Below, piece by piece: positions 1-6,447 of a DNA stretch of 10,303 bases. The stretch's first letter is position 1, and each line of letters begins with the position of its first letter. Source of the stretch: CAZCBD01 sp964496755 (GTDB taxonomy: Bacteria > Bacteroidota > Ignavibacteria > Ignavibacteriales > Melioribacteraceae); the NCBI GenBank assembly GCA_964496755.1, contig CAZCBD010000097.1:1-10303 (forward strand), written 5' to 3'. Under the pieces are notes generated by a model. That model had not been told where the DNA came from and did not search any database. It was given only the letters and a program-made list of their open reading frames with translations. The translations under genes and the position numbers were made by a program.

Positions 1-47
1 TTATTTATTACCTTTTAAACTTAAACTAACAATCGTTCGTGATTAAT

Positions 48-632
48 ATGGACACAAAACAAAAAATACTGCATAATGCTCAAATCAGTTTTTCTAAATT
101 TGGATATGCCGCCACATCAATTAGAAAATTAGCGCGCGAATCCGGAATTAGAGAAAGTGGTATTTATAATCATTTTTCATCGAAATCTGAAATATTCAAT
201 ACAATATTAAAACGAATAAAAATAAACATAATAGATAAAGATATTTTTACCGACGAACTTTTAGATAAACTAAATAACCCTTTCGATTTTTTGACTACCG
301 CAACAAAAAGACTAATTCAAAAATGGACAAAAAAACAAAACACTCTTGATTTAAAATTTCTGATTTTAGCACAAAATGACGATCCGGAAACAGATAAAAT
401 CTCATTAAATGAAATAATTGAAAACTCAAAAAAAATATGGGTTTTAATTTTTTCTGAAATCATGAAATTTAACCTAATAAAGAAAAATCAACCGGAGGAA
501 GTTGCCACACAATTTTTCGAACCGCTTTTTTTGTGTAGATTAAAGTTCTTATCCGAAGATTATTCCGAAACAAAATTTATAGCCGATGTAAATCGGCATC
601 TAAAAATCTTTTGGCAATCAATAAAATTATAG
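48..632 (+). CDS. TetR/AcrR-family transcriptional repressor
   Basis: A 194-residue protein of the usual TetR length. The first 50 or so residues form the classic N-terminal DNA-binding domain: a helix starting KQKILHNAQISF, the turn FGYAATSIRKLARESGI, and the recognition-helix signature GIYNHFSSKSEIF. The remaining helical part is the ligand-binding and dimerisation domain, which diverges too much in this family to name an effector. I place the start at the ATG at 48, which leaves the usual few residues before helix 1. A GTG at 39 would add three residues. There is no clear Shine-Dalgarno sequence. The next gene, a PLP-dependent dehydratase, starts 6 bases after the stop, so the two are probably co-transcribed and the repressor may control it. 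The target genes are inferred only; such regulators often act on a divergent gene, which here would lie outside the window. Confidence 0.9.
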   Translation: MDTKQKILHNAQISFSKFGYAATSIRKLARESGIRESGIYNHFSSKSEIFNTILKRIKINIIDKDIFTDELLDKLNNPFDFLTTATKRLIQKWTKKQNTLDLKFLILAQNDDPETDKISLNEIIENSKKIWVLIFSEIMKFNLIKKNQPEEVATQFFEPLFLCRLKFLSEDYSETKFIADVNRHLKIFWQSIKL

Positions 633-638
633 AGCAAA

Positions 639-1586
639 ATGAATACAAATATTTCTTTTCAAGATATACAACAAGCGCATCAAATTATTTCAAAATTTGC
701 CCATCGAACACCTGTTTTAACTTGCAGCGCCATAAATAAAATTACACATACAAATTTATTTTTTAAATGTGAAAATTTTCAAAAAGTAGGAGCATTTAAA
801 TTTCGCGGAGCAATTAACGCAATTTCAAATATTTCCAAAAAAGAATTAAAAAAAGGAGTTGCAACACATTCATCCGGAAACCATGCAGCAGCATTAGCCC
901 TTGCGGCTAAACTGATGAACGTTCCGGCATATATAGTTATGCCCGAAACCGCACCCGAAATAAAGAAAAAAGCCGTTGCCGGCTATGGCGCTAAAATAAC
1001 TTTCTGCAAACCAACTTTAGAAGCACGTGAATTGGAACTGCAAAAAATAGTAAATAAAACAGAAGCTAACTTTATTCATCCTTATGACAATGATTTTATT
1101 ATTGCCGGACAAGCTACGGCCGCTAAAGAATTAATTGAAAATTACGGCGATTTCGATATAATTATGGCTCCGGTAGGCGGCGGCGGTTTGCTTAGCGGTA
1201 CTTCAATTTCCACTAAAAATCTTTTACCCAAAGCTAAAATAATTGCAGGTGAACCCGAAGAAGCCGACGATGCTTATCGTTCGTTTTGCGGAAAAAAACT
1301 TTACCCTTCCGTTTCACCCACTACTATTGCAGATGGATTATTAACTTCTTTAAGCGAAAGAACATTTAAAATTATTAGCGAAAATGTTTCCGAAATTATA
1401 ACCGTTCCCGAAAAATTAATTATTGCCGCAATGAAAACTGTTTGGGAACGAATGAAAATAATTATAGAACCCTCTTCGGCTGTGCCATTAGCAGCAATTT
1501 TAAAACAACCCGACAAATTTGAAAATAAGAAAATCGGTATAATTATTTCCGGAGGAAATGTTGACTTATCTAAATTACCTTGGTAA
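639..1586 (+). CDS. PLP-dependent serine/threonine dehydratase, serine racemase type
   Basis: A 315-residue fold-type II PLP enzyme without a C-terminal ACT domain, so it is not the feedback-regulated biosynthetic IlvA form. Visible motifs are the Schiff-base lysine K54 in GAFKFRGA, the substrate loop SSGNHA (78-83), the phosphate-binding GGGG (180-183), and SGGNVD (304-309) near the C-terminus. The stretch GEPEEADDAY (204-213) matches the Mg-binding segment of serine racemase, with E205 and D211 as likely ligands. IADGL (230-234) and VWERMKIIIEPSSA (268-281) also resemble that branch. Ser79 stands where eukaryotic serine racemase has its catalytic re-face serine, while TdcB/IlvA dehydratases have Ala (SAGNHA). 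Activity could be serine racemisation, serine/threonine deamination, or 3-hydroxyaspartate deamination; sequence alone does not settle this. The gene lies 6 bases after a TetR gene and converges on the next gene with a 15-base gap and no obvious terminator hairpin. Confidence 0.9.
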   Translation: MNTNISFQDIQQAHQIISKFAHRTPVLTCSAINKITHTNLFFKCENFQKVGAFKFRGAINAISNISKKELKKGVATHSSGNHAAALALAAKLMNVPAYIVMPETAPEIKKKAVAGYGAKITFCKPTLEARELELQKIVNKTEANFIHPYDNDFIIAGQATAAKELIENYGDFDIIMAPVGGGGLLSGTSISTKNLLPKAKIIAGEPEEADDAYRSFCGKKLYPSVSPTTIADGLLTSLSERTFKIISENVSEIITVPEKLIIAAMKTVWERMKIIIEPSSAVPLAAILKQPDKFENKKIGIIISGGNVDLSKLPW

Positions 1587-1601
1587 TAATTATACTTAAT
1601 C

Positions 1602-2207
1602 TTATTTAACTAATTTGGTAGACTTAACAAAAATCACTTCACAAGCTCCGCCGCCTGTATCTTCACGAGTGGTTGAACTTTTCCAATGCCAACCATCCGA
1701 TGCTCTTGCATAAATTAAATACCCCTTTATGAAAACTATATTCCCAACTTTATAGCTATCCAACTGTCTTTCAATTTCATCCGTAGCCGGAATCATATGC
1801 ATATTTGCACTTGAAATTTCAATTTCTCTTCGCGGAATAGGATAATGTTTTGTTTTCCAATGATACCAACGCCTTGACTGTGAAATTTCAATTCTATTTA
1901 ACACGGCTTCATCCGACATCCTACCCCACCCCATCACAAAATCAAACGGCGACAATTCTGCTTCTCTTCCAAGATAATAATTCTCCTTTGATAAAATTTT
2001 TCCCGTGATTTCAAACTCTGCCAAAAATTCCAAAGAATATCCTTTGAAGCTGGTTATCTCAATTTCCTTTAAATTTTTCTGAATTGGAACATCAGGAGCA
2101 AAAACACCCGGACCCAATTCCACATTTGCATGAGAATCAAAATAAAAGATTGCCGCAAAAAAAAGTACGGCAAGTATGTTTATTATTATAAGTTTTTTTA
2201 CTGTCAT
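1602..2207 (-). CDS. Membrane-anchored protein of unknown function with Trp/His-rich motifs
   Basis: A 201-residue protein from the ATG at 2205-2207. A TTG at 2229-2231 would add eight residues, but the ATG gives a cleaner signal-anchor. Residues 5-23 form one hydrophobic segment after a short basic start, so the rest is probably outside the cytoplasmic membrane. The body has blocks that look strongly constrained: LSPFDFVMGWGRMSD (85-99), RWYHWK (113-118), SSANMHMIPA (132-141), and DGWHWKSSTTRED followed by GGGACEV (171-191). I have the impression of having seen similar proteins in other bacteria, always unnamed, and I know no function. The single cysteine C189 near the end is not in a lipobox. 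The gene is divergent from trmB, with a 68-base gap, and converges on the dehydratase gene. No Shine-Dalgarno sequence is seen. Function unknown. Confidence 0.8.
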   Translation of the reverse strand: MTVKKLIIINILAVLFFAAIFYFDSHANVELGPGVFAPDVPIQKNLKEIEITSFKGYSLEFLAEFEITGKILSKENYYLGREAELSPFDFVMGWGRMSDEAVLNRIEISQSRRWYHWKTKHYPIPRREIEISSANMHMIPATDEIERQLDSYKVGNIVFIKGYLIYARASDGWHWKSSTTREDTGGGACEVIFVKSTKLVK

Positions 2208-2275
2208 CTTTTTTTTAAAAATTTGATTCAATTTAAAAAATAATTTCTATTTTTACATTTTAATTTTAGAAAATT

Positions 2276-2920
2276 ATGGCCCGAAAAAAACACCTTAAAA
2301 TAAAAGAAGCTTACAAACTCGAAAATGTTTTTTCTTTCGAAAAAGAGCCACTCGACAAACAAATCTTCGAATACTTTAATAACAGAAATAAATTTTCTAT
2401 TGAAATTGGTTGCGGGCATGGGGCTTACACTCTGAGCATGGCTAAACTTTTCCCTGAAGAAAATTTTATCGGACTCGATGTTAAACCCGCACGTATTTGG
2501 AAAGGGGCAACTGAAGCTTTAAATACAAAAATTAAGAATGCAGCTTTTATTGTAGGCGGAGCAGAAAATATTGAACAAATGTTTAGTGAAATTAAATTCG
2601 AAAATATTTGGATTACCTTCCCCGATCCTCAACCTAAACGCAGAACTGAAAACCGCCGTTTAACTTCCCCTCCTTTTCTTGAGCGATACAAAAAAATTGC
2701 GACACAAAATTCAATTGTAAATTTAAAAACCGACAATGGAGAACTGTATAAATACACCATAAAAATTATTTCGATGCTAAACTATTTAATATTAAAACAA
2801 ACAACCGATTTATATTCCGAAGAGCATGTTACCGATATTGAAAATATTAAAACAACTTACGAAAAACATTATCTGGAAGATGGAAGAACAATTAAATTTG
2901 TGAGTTTTAAATTAACTTAA
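2276..2920 (+). CDS. trmB: tRNA (guanine-N7-)-methyltransferase
   Basis: A 214-residue class I SAM-dependent methyltransferase that makes m7G at position 46 of the tRNA variable loop. Motif I is IEIGCGHGAY (42-51), with the acidic ribose-binding end of beta-2 at D68 in FIGLDVK. The TrmB signature is WITFPDPQPKRR (112-123), followed by NRRLTSPPFLERY (126-138). KTDNGELY (151-158) and the C-terminal TTYEKHYLEDGRTI (193-206) complete the family pattern. Length is normal. The ATG at 2276 has no Shine-Dalgarno sequence. A TACATTTT stretch at 2254-2261, one base off the Bacteroidetes -7 element, is a weak promoter candidate. The 3' end overlaps the opposing glycosyltransferase gene by 9 bases through the shared palindrome TTAACTTAA, which supplies both stop codons. 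Confidence 0.96.
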   Translation: MARKKHLKIKEAYKLENVFSFEKEPLDKQIFEYFNNRNKFSIEIGCGHGAYTLSMAKLFPEENFIGLDVKPARIWKGATEALNTKIKNAAFIVGGAENIEQMFSEIKFENIWITFPDPQPKRRTENRRLTSPPFLERYKKIATQNSIVNLKTDNGELYKYTIKIISMLNYLILKQTTDLYSEEHVTDIENIKTTYEKHYLEDGRTIKFVSFKLT

Positions 2921-3913
2921 CTTTTCCAATTCGATTTTTGCTTCGGTAAAGTTTGCATCCAATTTTACGGCATCAAGAAAATTACTCTTTGCTCCTTTTA
3001 CATTATTTTCAAACTGATATATTTTCCCCAAAATATAGTAACCCCATTTATAAATGGGATAAACGGTAATTAATTCTTCGCAATTTTTTTTTGCTTCCAA
3101 AATATTATTTTCGGATAACAATTCATTCACTTGTGCAATTTTCATATCTGCCCAATAACTAACCAACAATTCGGAATATCCTTTTTTTGATTCTTCTTCG
3201 AATATTTTATTCCACTTATTCTCAAATATTTTTGAGTTTCTTAAATGAATTTCATCTCTATTTATTTTCCGATCATAATATTCTATGAACGAAAGAGCAC
3301 GAATTGAACCGCCCCATTCATGCTCATAACCATCCGTAGGGACAACATAACTTTTTAGACCTGCCAATTTTACCTGCAACCCCATATCCCATTCTTCAAA
3401 ATAACAAGGGGTATATTTTGATTCGAATTTCAATATTTTATTATTAAACAAACCGGTTTTTACCGCAAAGAAAAAACCCGATATAGCATCAACCGCTGTC
3501 GGTTTCTTTAAAGCCATTTTACCGAAATACATATGATCTTTATGTGCAAAATAATTATGGTATGAACCCTGTGGTGCAACAATAGCCGCATCGTAAGTCG
3601 ATTTCAAAAACTTTTCAAGATTTTCTATCGCTTCCTTTCTTACATTTAAATCTGAATTTAAAATAAAAGTTACATCGGTTCGCGAAATATCCAGCCCTAT
3701 ATTCCAAGCACGAGGTACGCCAACATTGCAATTCAATATTGCATAAAAATCTATTCTACGATGATTCTTAATTTCTTCGGCCACTTCTTTTGAATTAAAA
3801 ACTATAATTACCTCGCCTTCAATTTCCTCCAAATCATCTAATAATGTTTTAATATTAAATTTGCTTGCCGGCGAAAAATCTAAAACGGGAATTACAAAAC
3901 TTCTATCTTTCAA
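2912..3913 (-). CDS. Family 2 glycosyltransferase with C-terminal TPR region
   Basis: A protein of about 333 residues starting at the TTG at 3911-3913. The GT-A fold begins almost at once with SFVIPVLDFSP, then a beta-strand EVIIVFNS, the segment NVGVPRAWNIGLD, and FILNSDLNV, which occupies the position of the metal-binding DxD-like motif. AISGFFFAVKTGLF and YFEEWDMGLQVKLAGLKSYVV carry the acceptor-side acidic motif of GT2 enzymes. After YEHEWGG, the last 80 or so residues (from about SYWADMKIAQ) are helical and TPR-like, with LGKIYQFENN and AVKLDANFTEAKIEL. There is no membrane segment, so it is probably a soluble enzyme adding a sugar to an unknown acceptor. No ATG or GTG is usable near the N-terminus. 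TTG at 3913 has AAGGAG five bases upstream; an open TTG at 3952 would give 346 residues. The donor sugar cannot be predicted. Confidence 0.85.
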   Translation of the reverse strand: MKDRSFVIPVLDFSPASKFNIKTLLDDLEEIEGEVIIVFNSKEVAEEIKNHRRIDFYAILNCNVGVPRAWNIGLDISRTDVTFILNSDLNVRKEAIENLEKFLKSTYDAAIVAPQGSYHNYFAHKDHMYFGKMALKKPTAVDAISGFFFAVKTGLFNNKILKFESKYTPCYFEEWDMGLQVKLAGLKSYVVPTDGYEHEWGGSIRALSFIEYYDRKINRDEIHLRNSKIFENKWNKIFEEESKKGYSELLVSYWADMKIAQVNELLSENNILEAKKNCEELITVYPIYKWGYYILGKIYQFENNVKGAKSNFLDAVKLDANFTEAKIELEKLS

Positions 3914-3919
3914 TTTTAC

Positions 3920-3926
3920 TCCTTGC
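3920..3926 (-). promoter_or_regulatory. Shine-Dalgarno sequence setting a TTG start
   Basis: Read on the minus strand, CAAGGAG is followed by TAAAA and then TTG (3911-3913). This is the strongest ribosome binding site in the window and sits directly before the glycosyltransferase core. The alternative TTG starts at 3952 and 3943 have no such site, so the site decides the start. Confidence 0.6.
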
Positions 3927-4042
3927 TTGAAAAAATCATTCAATATTAACAAATTAATTGAAATAAATGAAGTCCTCGTAGCTTAATTTTCATTATTAAA
4001 TTATTTTTTTTATTATTGCCAATAAATTAAAGGTTAAATTAC

Positions 4043-4630
4043 ATGGATCCCATAAATTTATTAGTATTGTTAAACTTGATTGCAACTTTTGGTGCCAATG
4101 TTTCCGGTGCAAAAAAAGAGTTTAAGAATAAAGTTACGAATACAGGAAAAAAACCCGAAACATATTTGCAAAAACTACCGCTTAATATTTCGGCTTTGAT
4201 AATTGTGTTATCGTTATTAGGTATTTTTAATATTTTTAATTTAACCGATTCACTTAAATCGGAGCTGCAAAACTATAGGTTAATCGGGCTACTACTGTAT
4301 ATTGCGTTCAGCTGGTTACAAATTCATTGCTTTAAATACTTGGGCAAATCATATTCGCAAGAAATATTGATTTACAAGGATCACAAATTGGTAACTACCG
4401 GCATTTATAAATTTATCAGACACCCACAGTATTTGAGCCAAATTTTATCTGACCTTGGTATTGCCTTGGCATTATTAAATTTTGTTATTGCCCCCTTGGT
4501 TGTATTAATTGAAATACCTCTTTTAATTTTACGAGCAAAGGAAGAGGAAAAACTTTTTAGTGATTTTTTCAGGGAAAAGTTTTCTGAATATAAAAAGCAT
4601 AGCGGCTTTATCATTCCTTTTATAGGATAA
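4043..4630 (+). CDS. ICMT-like membrane methyltransferase
   Basis: A 195-residue integral membrane protein with hydrophobic segments at about 4-19, 47-67, 78-96 and 133-163. The C-terminal half carries the signature of the isoprenylcysteine carboxyl methyltransferase/phospholipid methyltransferase superfamily: HKLVTTGIYKFIRHPQYLS (114-132), then RAKEEEKLFSDFF (164-176), then EYKKHSGFIIPFI (182-194). The RHPxY and paired-Glu motifs bind SAM in characterised members. Bacteria lack prenylated CAAX proteins of the eukaryotic kind, so the substrate is unknown; a lipid or another small hydrophobic molecule is possible. AAGG at 4030-4033 is a plausible Shine-Dalgarno sequence. The amidase gene begins 3 bases after the stop, so the two are almost certainly co-transcribed. 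The upstream gene is divergent. Confidence 0.85.
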   Translation: MDPINLLVLLNLIATFGANVSGAKKEFKNKVTNTGKKPETYLQKLPLNISALIIVLSLLGIFNIFNLTDSLKSELQNYRLIGLLLYIAFSWLQIHCFKYLGKSYSQEILIYKDHKLVTTGIYKFIRHPQYLSQILSDLGIALALLNFVIAPLVVLIEIPLLILRAKEEEKLFSDFFREKFSEYKKHSGFIIPFIG

Positions 4631-4633
4631 TCA

Positions 4634-6160
4634 ATGAAAAGATTTTTTGTAATTTTACTTTTATTTTTTGTCGTTTTTTCTTTTTACGCAAAAGAAAAAA
4701 AACAAGTAGTTATTTCCGTAAACGGAAAACGAATTGGAATTACCACAATTATGAAACGAAACATGCCCTTCGTTTCGTCAAGGGAAATATGCAATGCTTT
4801 GGGTGGTCATTTTTATTTTAACCCTAAAAACATGAAGCTTGAATTAAAATTTAATTCTGGCAAGCTTAAATTTACTGCTCGTAATCAATTTGTTGTTCAA
4901 ACAATTAAAAATATTGTTTCTGTTTTTCAATTACCATTATCAACTCTTCAAATTAAAAATGATGTTTTTATTCCTTTGTTGTATTCAAAAAAATATTTAA
5001 CCGCAGCATCAAACAAATACTTTAACATTGAACTTTCAGATAAGCACAATGAAATTATTGCCACCATAGCATCCGAACCCATATCGGAATTTGACATTTT
5101 TTCACTTCAGACCGAAGAGAAATTTAACGGCACTCAATTAGTTTTTAATACAACTAAACCTGTGTATAAATTCAGTAGATCAATTATAAATAATCAGTTA
5201 ATAATAACCATTGCTTCGGCTAAAATTGACCCACACATTTTGGATAATTTTAAACCAACCGGATTTATTAAAAGCGCCGAACTTATTCCATTAAACAGAG
5301 GGACTTACCAATTTACCTTTAAATTGAAATCCGGTTATGCCGGCGCAGATATATTTTATGACGAAGAATCCAGTTCTCTTTTGGTCTCAATTCAAAACAA
5401 ATCCGTGCAGCCAAAGGAAATAAATTTTGCCGATGAAATATCACGCTGGCAATTTGATGCAATTGTTATTGATGCCGGCCATGGAGGCAAAGACCCCGGA
5501 GCACGCGGAGTTACCGGCATCAACGAAAAGGATATTAATCTTTCCATTGCACTTAAACTCGGCAAATTAGTTGAAAAATATTTACCCTCGGTTAAAGTAT
5601 ATTATACACGAACAACCGATAAATTCGTAGAACTTTATAAACGAGGGAAATTTGCTAACGATGTTAACGGGAAATTATTTATTTCAATTCACTGCAACTC
5701 TTTGCGGAAAAAGCCAAGTAAAACTCGCGGATTTGAAACCTATTTGCTTCGCCCCGGCAAAACAGATGATGCAATTAAAATTGCCGAATATGAAAACAGT
5801 GTAATTGAACTGGAAGATAATCCGCATAAATATCAGACCTTGACAAATGAAAATTTTATTTTAGTGAGTATGGCACACGCTGCTTATATGAGATATTCCG
5901 AAAAATTTTCCGAAATTTTAACACAAAAATTATCTTCACGAATTTCAATTCCTTCGCGTGGAATTAAACAGGCCGGTTTTTATGTGCTGGTAGGCGCTTC
6001 TATGCCGGGTATACTTTTCGAAACAGGTTTTTTATCTAACAAAAAAGATGAAGCTTATCTGAAAAGCAAGAGTGGGCAAAATAAAATTGCTTCGGCAATG
6101 TTCGAAGCTATAAAAAGCTATAAATCTTATTATGAAAATGCTATAAAAAGTGAATTGTAA
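4634..6160 (+). CDS. Secreted N-acetylmuramoyl-L-alanine amidase (Amidase_3)
   Basis: A 508-residue peptidoglycan hydrolase that cleaves the bond between MurNAc and L-alanine. Residues 1-19 are a signal peptide, probably cut after FSFYA. About 24-135 resembles a copper-amine-oxidase-N-like domain (VNGKRIG, PFVSSREICNALGGHF, VFIPL), which is non-catalytic. About 150-255 looks like an AMIN domain, which targets such amidases to the cell envelope. The catalytic Amidase_3 domain runs from about 276 to 500. Zinc ligands are H283 (DAGHGGKDPGA), E298 (NEKDINL) and H353 (SIHCNS), and the catalytic glutamate is E463 (LFETGFLSN), so the enzyme should be active. Between H353 and E463 is a longer insert (about 375-425) that may act as a regulatory helix, as in division amidases of the AmiC type. 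AGGA at 4624-4627, overlapping the previous stop, is the ribosome binding site. Likely role: daughter-cell separation or wall turnover. Confidence 0.95.
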   Translation: MKRFFVILLLFFVVFSFYAKEKKQVVISVNGKRIGITTIMKRNMPFVSSREICNALGGHFYFNPKNMKLELKFNSGKLKFTARNQFVVQTIKNIVSVFQLPLSTLQIKNDVFIPLLYSKKYLTAASNKYFNIELSDKHNEIIATIASEPISEFDIFSLQTEEKFNGTQLVFNTTKPVYKFSRSIINNQLIITIASAKIDPHILDNFKPTGFIKSAELIPLNRGTYQFTFKLKSGYAGADIFYDEESSSLLVSIQNKSVQPKEINFADEISRWQFDAIVIDAGHGGKDPGARGVTGINEKDINLSIALKLGKLVEKYLPSVKVYYTRTTDKFVELYKRGKFANDVNGKLFISIHCNSLRKKPSKTRGFETYLLRPGKTDDAIKIAEYENSVIELEDNPHKYQTLTNENFILVSMAHAAYMRYSEKFSEILTQKLSSRISIPSRGIKQAGFYVLVGASMPGILFETGFLSNKKDEAYLKSKSGQNKIASAMFEAIKSYKSYYENAIKSEL

Positions 6161-6172
6161 CTCTCTGGTTTA

Positions 6173-6208
6173 TTAAAAAAAACTTCTCCATTAAATAATG
6201 GAGAAGTT
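6173..6208 (-). terminator. Strong hairpin with leftward T-tract
   Basis: A perfect 12-base-pair stem, AACTTCTCCATT (6181-6192) and its complement (6197-6208), around a 4-base loop. The A-run before it (6175-6182) reads as TTTTTTTT after the hairpin on the minus strand, so it is an intrinsic terminator for leftward transcription. It lies 20 bases after the amidase stop and may also end rightward transcripts, though only AATTG follows on that side. The lipoprotein gene already has its own terminator at 6384-6419, so a separate leftward transcript may use this one. Confidence 0.75.
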
Positions 6209-6294
6209 AATTGTCTGTGGCGCTTATTGAAATTTCAATATCTTTCTGCAACGGCAGAATGTTTTAACTTAAACTATCACGCATTCGTAAGTTA
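6173..6294 (-). ncRNA. Candidate small structured RNA
   Basis: This stretch has no credible ORF but holds a run of inverted repeats in about 120 bases. Read leftward they are: a 7-base-pair stem (6288-6294 with 6265-6271), a 6-base-pair stem TTCTGC/GCAGAA with a 4-base loop (6244-6259), a perfect 16-base palindrome TATTGAAATTTCAATA (6225-6240), and the terminator hairpin (6181-6208) with its T-tract. A promoter-like pair sits just upstream on the minus strand: TTGATT (6322-6327), a 16-base spacer, and TATTTA (6300-6305). It matches no RNA family I recognise. It could also be decayed spacer DNA or a 3' UTR element of the amidase mRNA read the other way. Confidence 0.35.
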
Positions 6295-6299
6295 GGGAT

Positions 6300-6327
6300 T
6301 AAATATTTTAATTCAAAAGTAAATCAA
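6300..6327 (-). promoter_or_regulatory. Possible promoter for the candidate small RNA
   Basis: On the minus strand TTGATT (6322-6327) and TATTTA (6300-6305) are separated by 16 bases and resemble -35 and -10 elements. Transcription would start near 6293. Matches of this quality are frequent in AT-rich DNA, so the support comes mainly from position, between one leftward terminator and the next. Confidence 0.25.
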
Positions 6328-6383
6328 CTCTGACTTCATTAATTACAGATTTATGATTAATACTCACTCATTCGTTCATTTTG

Positions 6384-6419
6384 AATAAAAAAATAGAGCA
6401 AAGAAAAACTTTGCTCTAT
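6384..6419 (-). terminator. Intrinsic terminator of the lipoprotein gene
   Basis: A perfect 11-base-pair stem, ATAGAGCAAAG (6393-6403) and its complement (6409-6419), with a 5-base loop. On the minus strand it is followed by TTTTTTTATT. It lies 28 bases past the lipoprotein stop codon and reads in the right direction. Confidence 0.85.
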
Positions 6420-6447
6420 AAGTGGTTCTCTGATTGAAGAATCCGAC

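Noticed and set aside
28..37. AACAATCGTT just before the TetR gene as an autoregulatory operator
   Set aside because: Only three bases per arm pair (AAC/GTT), shorter than a usual TetR site, and the upstream promoter region is outside the window.
1301..1516. Antisense ORF of 71 codons
   Set aside because: It lies wholly inside the dehydratase gene on the other strand and has no recognisable protein features.
2228..2419. Leftward ORF of 63 codons that overlaps the start of trmB
   Set aside because: It is antisense to the well-supported trmB N-terminus and has a low-complexity Phe/Lys-rich composition.
6161..6447. Integron, CRISPR or insertion-sequence remnant in the hairpin-rich spacer
   Set aside because: The inverted repeats differ from each other, there are no regular repeat-spacer units, no flanking target duplication and no transposase or integrase fragment.
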